A DNA stretch of 64,000 nucleotides, taken from Huiozyma naganishii CBS 8797 (lineage: Eukaryota > Ascomycota > Saccharomycetes > Saccharomycetales > Saccharomycetaceae). Made by a program: the position numbers and the translations under genes. The stretch covers positions 310,001 to 374,000 of the forward strand of contig NC_035934.1 of assembly GCF_000348985.1 (NCBI RefSeq), in the 5' to 3' direction. The notes beneath the pieces are model-generated. The model did not search any database, had not been told where the DNA came from, and was given only the letters and a program-made list of their open reading frames with translations. Positions within the stretch are counted from its first letter, which is position 1; each line of letters opens with the position of its first letter. Of this stretch, positions 58,212 to 64,000 are shown one piece after another.

Positions 58212-59783
58212 ATGAGCAGGTTTGAATGTGCGACTCCGTCGCAGGATGACCGACTGCAATTCAACATGACGCAACCTCCGTCTCCGACGCTCAGCGAAAG
58301 GTCGCTGATCTTTGAGAGAGACGTACAGGAGGGATCATCCTTTTTGCCCATAGCTGCTAATGCCACAGAGGGTAACTCGACGGCGACCTCTGCGTCCATA
58401 ACCAACCTGAACGGGCTTTCCAAGCAGAGGTCGTACTCGCAGTCGATTCCGATCACACGATCGAACTCGGCAGCGTACGTGCCCGGGTTTATCTCGAGGC
58501 TAGCAGACTGGGGGGTCCCTCGTTCCCTCGAGCCCCTGATGACGTCGCCCACAGCACCACCGCTCGCTCCCACACCGGTCGTGCTCAACAGGAGACTGTC
58601 CAGGACAAACTCCCACTCGAGCTCGAATGTCCTGTGCCAAGGTGGATCCGTGCTGTTGTCTAACTCACTTTCGACACCAGGGTTGAATAACCATGTTCAC
58701 CACAACAGGCGCAGAACTTTGGAGAACATGGTGGCCCCCGCGCTCGATGCTAGTTGCTCGCTGCTCGCGGACGAGTCCACAGACCTCGAAAACGTCGACG
58801 TCGTCCACTCCAGGTCCTCCTCCGTGATCGGACTGGACATGGCCCTCGGATACATGAGGTCCAACCCTCGATCGAGAAACAACAGCAACATCCCAGCATC
58901 GAGTGTGGCCCCCAACTATAAGCCAACGGGGAACGACCACACGGTGGAGGACAGCAACGGGAAGACTTTGAACTTCTACTCGTACGCGGCACTGCGGACA
59001 GACGAGATGACAAGCGGTAACTCGCAGATCGCAAGTAGACCAGGGTCCGTCAGCTCGCACTGCTCCACGGGCTGTAAACCTTCACACTCTCCCAATATCT
59101 TTCAGCAACAACAGTTCAAGACGGGGGGTACAGCAGACGGACCAGGTTCCCCCGTGCTCAACCCGTTCCTCGGAAGAAGGGAATCGTCGCCTTACCTGTC
59201 TTTATCCCCACCACAGAACTGTAGAAGGTTATCGAACACAAATCATATAAACGGTGGAGCGAAAACACCCACAAGCCCACTGAACGGTAACCAGTTCTCT
59301 ATTCTATCTTCCAACATGGCGTCTGTGTTGTTACAGGATTCGAGCAAGCACGCTCCCTTGAAGAAGCCGAATAGGTTGAGAAATAACAGCTTAGGAGTCG
59401 AGAAGTTTGGCGGGAAATTGGGCCAATTGTCTAGGTTCCACATCGAGTCCGACAACGACGACGCACTCTCAGATGCGGACATAGACGTCCCTGACAGGGC
59501 ACATTCCTGTATTCAGGAGGGCATCATATCAACGGCTCCGCTAAGCAAGAAGAGAACGGGATCTACTAATACCACTATACCACTACTCGCGTCCCCCTAC
59601 GAGGGCCAGACAATCCATACGCCAGTGGGTCGCACAGTCACATTTCTGGATAGGAAGAACGGCAGCGCATCGGTGATTCAGCTGCAACCTACACCGGTTT
59701 CATACGGCGTCGAAAATCAACTTCAAACGGAGAAGTTGGGTGACGTGCTGAGACGGAGGTTGTCCGAGTCAAGACCGGAATAA
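58212..59783 (+). CDS. MLF3: Mlf3/Vhs2-family protein
   Basis: A 523-residue Ser/Asn-rich, largely disordered protein. Short conserved-looking blocks are SPTLSERSLIFERDVQ, QRSYSQSIPITRSNSAAYVPGF and the C-terminal TPVGRTVTFLDRK...LGDVLRRRLSESR. It has many RxxS sites suggesting 14-3-3 or kinase regulation. MLF3 (YNL074C) and VHS2 (YIL135C) are S. cerevisiae sister genes linked to leflunomide resistance and septin/cell-cycle phenotypes. The choice between them is not settled by sequence; position between MSK1 and IMP4 favours MLF3. It starts at the ATG at 58212; a second ATG follows 18 codons later. Confidence 0.75.
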   Translation: MSRFECATPSQDDRLQFNMTQPPSPTLSERSLIFERDVQEGSSFLPIAANATEGNSTATSASITNLNGLSKQRSYSQSIPITRSNSAAYVPGFISRLADWGVPRSLEPLMTSPTAPPLAPTPVVLNRRLSRTNSHSSSNVLCQGGSVLLSNSLSTPGLNNHVHHNRRRTLENMVAPALDASCSLLADESTDLENVDVVHSRSSSVIGLDMALGYMRSNPRSRNNSNIPASSVAPNYKPTGNDHTVEDSNGKTLNFYSYAALRTDEMTSGNSQIASRPGSVSSHCSTGCKPSHSPNIFQQQQFKTGGTADGPGSPVLNPFLGRRESSPYLSLSPPQNCRRLSNTNHINGGAKTPTSPLNGNQFSILSSNMASVLLQDSSKHAPLKKPNRLRNNSLGVEKFGGKLGQLSRFHIESDNDDALSDADIDVPDRAHSCIQEGIISTAPLSKKRTGSTNTTIPLLASPYEGQTIHTPVGRTVTFLDRKNGSASVIQLQPTPVSYGVENQLQTEKLGDVLRRRLSESRPE

Positions 59784-60026
59784 CCCTGTCGAATGTCTTT
59801 TGGGTCGGTCCCACACACACACACATATATATCATCATCATTATCATTCGTTTCTTCTTTATTCAGGCATGTTGGTTTTTTTGACCGGTAATGGTCCGCC
59901 TTACTCTATTATAAATGATTTATCGTATACCTAGATAACTATATACACCCGCCACTTCTATAAGAACTTATATTATTATGTCCGTTGCAAAGCGTAGATG
60001 CAGTCTGACAAAGCATAACACCCCGC

Positions 60027-60887
60027 TTACAGATAGTCTTTCCGGTTTGCCGTCCTGACAAACCGTTTCAATTGCCATTCCACATCCGCGTCCTTGTTAT
60101 CCATAGTCCCCAGTCTCAGCTCGTACAACTTCATCTCGAATCGCGGGCCCACCTCCGCCAACTCAACGCTATCCTTCGTCTTAACGTAAACGTGCTGCCT
60201 GACGCTGATGAAGTCCCCCCTGTTGGCAAACGTGATGACCCGCTGGCTCGTTGGTTTCGTGCCAGGAGCGAATAGATGTTTGAGGATCGAAACAACTCTC
60301 TCGCCCAATTTTGTCGTAAACCCGTCGAATATCAAATGAGGGTTCATCTCGGAAACGTTCCCCCTGTTCAGTATATCGTGTCTCAGCACAACGTTGTGCA
60401 AACTAAACGATGCAGTAGGCCCATGTGGGAAATGTGATATGGTTAGACTTGTGGGGACACCCCTGTGTTCGTGCAACACTATCAAATCGGAGGTCCCGGA
60501 CTTGATACACGCACCGACGAGATTCGAAATGATTATGTTACCACGGTTCAACCTCGTCGCCTGTGGGAACATCAGTTTTATCTCCTTTGCAAACTGCAGC
60601 AGCCTCGTACTGGCATCACGCGAAGTGGTGACCACGATACGCGGGTCAGCGACACCGCTCGTATGCGAGTACTCGTCGTCGATCTCCTCCTCAGCAAGAT
60701 TCGTCGACTGGTCGTACCGGTAGTCCTCCTGTAGCTGCGTCTCCTCAGCCAGTTCCCTGGGCAACGGCTTCCCTTGCTCCAAAGCCTGCTTGATCACCTG
60801 CCTCTTCTCGGCAAGTTGCGCCTCCTGGAGCTGCTGCGCCTTCCGGTACAAATACTCTCTCCTTTCACGTGCCTGTCTTCTCAACAT
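60027..60887 (-). CDS. IMP4: U3 snoRNP protein Imp4
   Basis: 286 residues (290 in S. cerevisiae). A Brix-domain protein that, with Imp3 and Mpp10, helps U3 snoRNA pair with pre-rRNA in the SSU processome. An Arg/Gln-rich helical N-terminus [19 protein letters not shown] leads to the Brix domain (about 84-265), with [13 protein letters not shown] at its start, [12 protein letters not shown] in the middle and [12 protein letters not shown] near the end. The ATG is at 60885-60887. It has RRPE and PAC motifs just upstream. Confidence 0.97.
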   Translation of the reverse strand: MLRRQARERREYLYRKAQQLQEAQLAEKRQVIKQALEQGKPLPRELAEETQLQEDYRYDQSTNLAEEEIDDEYSHTSGVADPRIVVTTSRDASTRLLQFAKEIKLMFPQATRLNRGNIIISNLVGACIKSGTSDLIVLHEHRGVPTSLTISHFPHGPTASFSLHNVVLRHDILNRGNVSEMNPHLIFDGFTTKLGERVVSILKHLFAPGTKPTSQRVITFANRGDFISVRQHVYVKTKDSVELAEVGPRFEMKLYELRLGTMDNKDADVEWQLKRFVRTANRKDYL

Positions 60888-60990
60888 TGGTATATATCCT
60901 TCTAGGGGTCGCTATGCAGATCAAGTCTCCTGGCCCGTGTGTCCTCAAAGTATCAAGCCTTTACCTGTTCGTCTGTCTCTTCATCGAAAA

Positions 60991-61016
60991 CTCATCGCAA
61001 AATTTGAAAAATTTTC
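60991..61016 (-). promoter_or_regulatory. PAC + RRPE motifs upstream of IMP4
   Basis: CTCATCGC (60991-60998; PAC on the gene strand) and TTGAAAAATTTTC (61004-61016; RRPE), about 105-130 bp upstream of the IMP4 start and inside the 207-bp gap behind MKS1. Confidence 0.8.
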
Positions 61017-61094
61017 AGTGAAAAACCTCGAAAGACCGTATGATAGCGCCGTCGCAGCACCAAGCAGCACCGCTCACAGCAAACCAGTCGGGAC

Positions 61095-62978
61095 TCAACT
61101 CAAATCTGCGTTCTTGTTACGATGGGCCCTGCGGTTCTTGTACTTCTCCTCCTCTGATATCTCCATCCTCGTTTTGATCAGCAGCTGGCTGCGACTCTTT
61201 ATCGGGATGTCCATGGACTGTCTCCTGCTGAGTTTCCTGGGCAGCTGCAAAGGTTGTGCGTTTGTCGATGACGTCTCCGCAACGTCCTGGGCAGCGGCTC
61301 TTGCGGCCATTCGTCGGTGGTGCACGTCGTTTGGGAGAAACATGTGCGTCGATAGTGCAGTCGGTAAGATTGTCTGTGCTGTCAACGGAGCGTTCGAGTA
61401 GTGTTGCGATTGTGCCCCCGCGGTTCCGGCACGGTGCGGTTGTCTCCCGCGTGATTCTCGCTGGATGATCTCCTCTAGTGGGAGCGCAGAGTTCACTCTC
61501 CCCTGTCCTGAGGACACAGACCCATGTGCCGTCACGTTCGATGTGATGGTCGATTTTTCCAATGGGGTTGGGAACTCAGGGTCGTTGACGAGCATACTGC
61601 AGGGGTCCACGGACCCCTGGTGTGATGTTGATGGCGTCGTCGACGCGGTTGATGCATTGCTCGACTGTTGAGTTCGCTCCCCTGAAAAGAGCCCACTCAG
61701 AAGACTCTTTCTGACCTCGTGGGGGGAAGTGTTCGTAGCGGCGCCTGTCGAGGAACCTGAACCAGACCCTGAGGCATTCACGGAGGACGGGCTTTGCGAG
61801 AGTCTGGTTGTCTTCGAAAAGACAAGTTTCCCCCACTGTCGCTTGTAGTACTGATCGTCGTCGTCGTCGTAGAAGTAATCGTTGCTGAGATTGTCGTCGT
61901 CATCCGCGTTATCACCGTCGCCGTCCGTATCTTCATCATCCGAGCCATCATCCGAGCCATCCGTGGACAGGCTGTTCCAGTCGGAATCTTCTTCCTCATC
62001 TTCGCTGCTGAAAAATATCTTGTTGCTCACGTTGGCAGTCCTGCCCTTTGAAGAGGAAAACAGCGAATCTGACTTAGTATCCTGTCTATATTTGGACACT
62101 TTCGGCCTTGTGGGTCCCCCCGGTTGTGTGTGGGCACCTCTTGACCTACCACTGTCGTTAGAGGTGCTTCTCGACGCAGACCCAGCCGTTCTGTGCACCG
62201 CAGTCTTCGTTATAATCGTGTTTGGGTCAAACCCAGTGACTATCGTTTTTGGTGCCTCCTTGTTCAGTTTCTTCATGAGCGCCTGCTGTTGCAGTTGTGT
62301 CGTCGCAGAGGCAATCGACGACGCGGTAGAGTTCGCTGCCGTGGGCGGATTAGTCGATGCGAATCGTTTGTTCACGGCGGAGAACAACGCAGTGCTTGAT
62401 TTGTAAAGTTTACTGTTATTGCTGTCGTTGCCATCAATCGTGGTATCCTCTCTATCATTAGTGTTGTCCTTGGAGCCCTGTGGTAATTGCTGGGCTGCAT
62501 CAGCTGCCGTCATTGTTAAATTGCTATCTCGGATGTTGACATTGCTGGTCGGCGCAGTCAGCGGTTTCCCCCTAGTCGGCCTTGTATGCTGTTGCTGTTG
62601 CTGTGTATGTGTTTGTGGTTGCTGTAGAGGGTTCCTCTTTGCCAACTGGTCTTTCGGATTACCATTTTGATTGACCGGATTCAGCACGTAGTACAGGTTT
62701 TTCACACCGTCCCGTTTCTTAGACCTGTTGATGTTCTTATCCTTGAGAAGTGCCTTGTTGACAATCCTCCAACTGAGGTTATGCAGTCTCTCCCCCTGTT
62801 CTATATTCTTGGAGCAATTGATGAGTGAAGTGTACAGATGCAGCGAATCAAACAGGTTCAGCCTCTCGGGAGTGAAAAGGTTCGGCGACACTTTCAAGAA
62901 TTTATCCAAGTCGCGACCGGACGCCGCAGAGGACACACCGCTGGGTGTGAAATCCTTCCGTTCACCTTGGTCCACCAT
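61095..62978 (-). CDS. MKS1: Nitrogen/retrograde regulator Mks1
   Basis: 627 residues (584 in S. cerevisiae). Mks1 is a negative regulator of Rtg1/Rtg3 retrograde signalling, controlled by Rtg2 and 14-3-3 proteins, with effects on lysine and nitrogen metabolism. The recognisable domain is N-terminal (about 30-75): LFDSLHLYTSLINCSKNIEQ and LHNLSWRIVNKALL, the DUF1752 region. The rest is disordered, Gln/Asn/Ser-rich, with an acidic DDGSDDEDTDGDGDNADDDD run near residues 340-375. The first ATG is at 62976-62978. Neighbour of IMP4 as in YNL075-076. Confidence 0.88.
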   Translation of the reverse strand: MVDQGERKDFTPSGVSSAASGRDLDKFLKVSPNLFTPERLNLFDSLHLYTSLINCSKNIEQGERLHNLSWRIVNKALLKDKNINRSKKRDGVKNLYYVLNPVNQNGNPKDQLAKRNPLQQPQTHTQQQQQHTRPTRGKPLTAPTSNVNIRDSNLTMTAADAAQQLPQGSKDNTNDREDTTIDGNDSNNSKLYKSSTALFSAVNKRFASTNPPTAANSTASSIASATTQLQQQALMKKLNKEAPKTIVTGFDPNTIITKTAVHRTAGSASRSTSNDSGRSRGAHTQPGGPTRPKVSKYRQDTKSDSLFSSSKGRTANVSNKIFFSSEDEEEDSDWNSLSTDGSDDGSDDEDTDGDGDNADDDDNLSNDYFYDDDDDQYYKRQWGKLVFSKTTRLSQSPSSVNASGSGSGSSTGAATNTSPHEVRKSLLSGLFSGERTQQSSNASTASTTPSTSHQGSVDPCSMLVNDPEFPTPLEKSTITSNVTAHGSVSSGQGRVNSALPLEEIIQRESRGRQPHRAGTAGAQSQHYSNAPLTAQTILPTALSTHMFLPNDVHHRRMAARAAAQDVAETSSTNAQPLQLPRKLSRRQSMDIPIKSRSQLLIKTRMEISEEEKYKNRRAHRNKNADLS

Positions 62979-63853
62979 ATCTTCCTCCCAGTTCAAAGCC
63001 GCAAAGAGCAGACGTTAAAATCCTGGGTGTATGTGAGTGAGCACCGAAAGTAAAATAAACCTTCCAGCTGTATACGGCCGGGAACCAACGAGCCAAAAAA
63101 GGTAAAAATTGATCAAACCAAGCAGCACCTCCAGCTGTACACAGATCCCGCGAATCCCTTGACCACACCAACTACTGCAGCCACCTCTTGCCCTCAAACG
63201 CACCCAACGAGAGCACCGTCTCTCGCTTCTGCATCAAAAATGAAAAAATATATTGAAATTGCAATTTTTCCCTTCCAAATTCTGGGGCAGAAGTTCCTGA
63301 CACTGCGAGACACGAAGCGTTGCTTGTGTTTGTAGCCGATGCGAGGGACTCTGGCACGGTCAATTGGGGTTTTGTAGGCGGGAATAGCCAATTGAAACGT
63401 CGAAGTGTGGCTAGCTGATAAGTTATAGCATTATTTTGTAAGAAAGAAAAAATGTGATGATGCTCGTGCCAGTAGTGCACCAGTGGATGTGATGACAGTC
63501 TACTTGACATCTTGGCTGCGGGAAATTACTTTTAGTCTTTACTGTTTACAGGAATACATGTCAGAGGCAGGTTTAAGGTGCTTTTCACATAATCACGTTC
63601 CTGGCCCAGAAATACAGATCATCTGTCTGTAGCTTTCAGTGCCATGCACATCATAAAAGACTCCTACAGTGGTCACACAGAAGTAAAGGAAGTAAAGAGA
63701 CAGTGGTAAAAATATAACTGTTGAGTCCAGACCGTACGAATGAATGCACTGCCGAGCTGTAAACAGTCAGTTTTGTAAATGCAGGGGGGTATTTCTATCT
63801 AAGGAATATATGAGGTACAGAACACGCCAAGGATGTACGTAAATATTTACAAG
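62979..63853. promoter_or_regulatory. Region upstream of MKS1
   Basis: 875 bp containing the MKS1 promoter and the 3' flank of the gene at the right edge. A 112-codon minus-strand open frame (63172-63510) has no recognisable product and I do not call it. No repeats or RNA genes seen. Confidence 0.4.
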
Positions 63854-64000
63854 CTACACACCAAACTCTCTGCGAAGGTGTAAAGACCAAACTAGAATTG
63901 TCAATGCCGTGACCATTAAAATCATCTTGCACTGGTATTTCCCCAGTGACCCGCACAGCGCCATTGCCCCGCCTAACAGGGCCATCACTGCTATGAGTCC
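63854..64000 (-). CDS. C-terminus of an unidentified membrane protein (cut by window edge)
   Basis: From the right edge, the minus strand is open for 48 codons before TAG (63854-63856). The peptide is hydrophobic: LIAVMALLGGAMALCGSLGK, then a short loop, MILMVTALTILVWSL, ending HLRREFGV. This looks like two membrane segments and a short basic tail. The reading direction, same as MKS1, suggests an upstream neighbour, but in S. cerevisiae that neighbour (APJ1) is soluble, so a different gene sits here. I cannot name it; a chance open frame cannot be excluded without the upstream sequence. Confidence 0.45.
   Translation of the reverse strand, partial: GLIAVMALLGGAMALCGSLGKYQCKMILMVTALTILVWSLHLRREFGV

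Noticed and set aside
63172..63510. 112-codon minus-strand frame upstream of MKS1
   Set aside because: No recognisable domain or homologue, and it lies within the MKS1 promoter; likely chance.

Overview
This window is nuclear DNA from a budding yeast of the family Saccharomycetaceae. The evidence is compact, mostly intronless genes, GTATGT/TACTAAC-type splice signals in a ribosomal-protein intron, an intron-containing tRNA-Leu(CAA), PAC/RRPE promoter motifs, and near full-length orthologues of Saccharomyces cerevisiae genes in conserved local order. Gene order is a mosaic of S. cerevisiae sister regions with the alternate copies missing (for example MET18 next to FKH with no TAO3 or ASG1, and APP1 with no YPT53). 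That points to a species that diverged after the whole-genome duplication. The fairly high GC content would fit a species such as Kazachstania naganishii, but this is inference; no species-specific marker was read.

Layout. 0.3-8 kb: COX16, SYS1 and CYR1 (the YJL003-005 block). 8.3-18.3 kb: MEU1, POM34, PSR1/2, SOF1, YEH1/2, IRC25 and SDO1 (the YLR017-022 / YLL010-012 block). 18.7-24.7 kb: AVT1, NOC3 and an MRX12-like gene. 24.9-39.1 kb: TOP2, RHO2, NST1, a YNL092W-type methyltransferase and APP1 (YNL088-094). 40-42 kb: DAD2, RPS7 with one intron, and tRNA-Leu(CAA). 42-43.2 kb: a gene-poor stretch with degenerate coding remnants. 43.2-63 kb: RPL9, RRT14, MET18, a long forkhead gene, an intronless RPL16, TOM7, LAT1, RNH201, MSK1, MLF3/VHS2, IMP4 and MKS1. 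The right edge holds the last 48 codons of an unidentified membrane protein.

Functionally this is a housekeeping region. Ribosome synthesis is over-represented: SOF1, SDO1, NOC3, RRT14 and IMP4 carry PAC and/or RRPE promoter motifs, and three ribosomal-protein genes lie here. Mitochondrial genes (COX16, TOM7, LAT1, MSK1, MRX12-like) and nutrient/stress signalling genes (CYR1, PSR, MKS1, RHO2) are the other themes.

I found no clear novel multi-gene system, transposon or CRISPR-like array. The most unusual signals are non-coding: five RTCACRTG sites at exact 20-bp spacing between MET18 and FKH, a perfect 15-bp-arm palindrome with a stress-response element in each arm between CYR1 and MEU1, an apparently ATG-less methyltransferase gene, GC-rich blocks upstream of RPL16 and RPS7, a 16-C run before DAD2, and a duplicated coding relic next to the tRNA.
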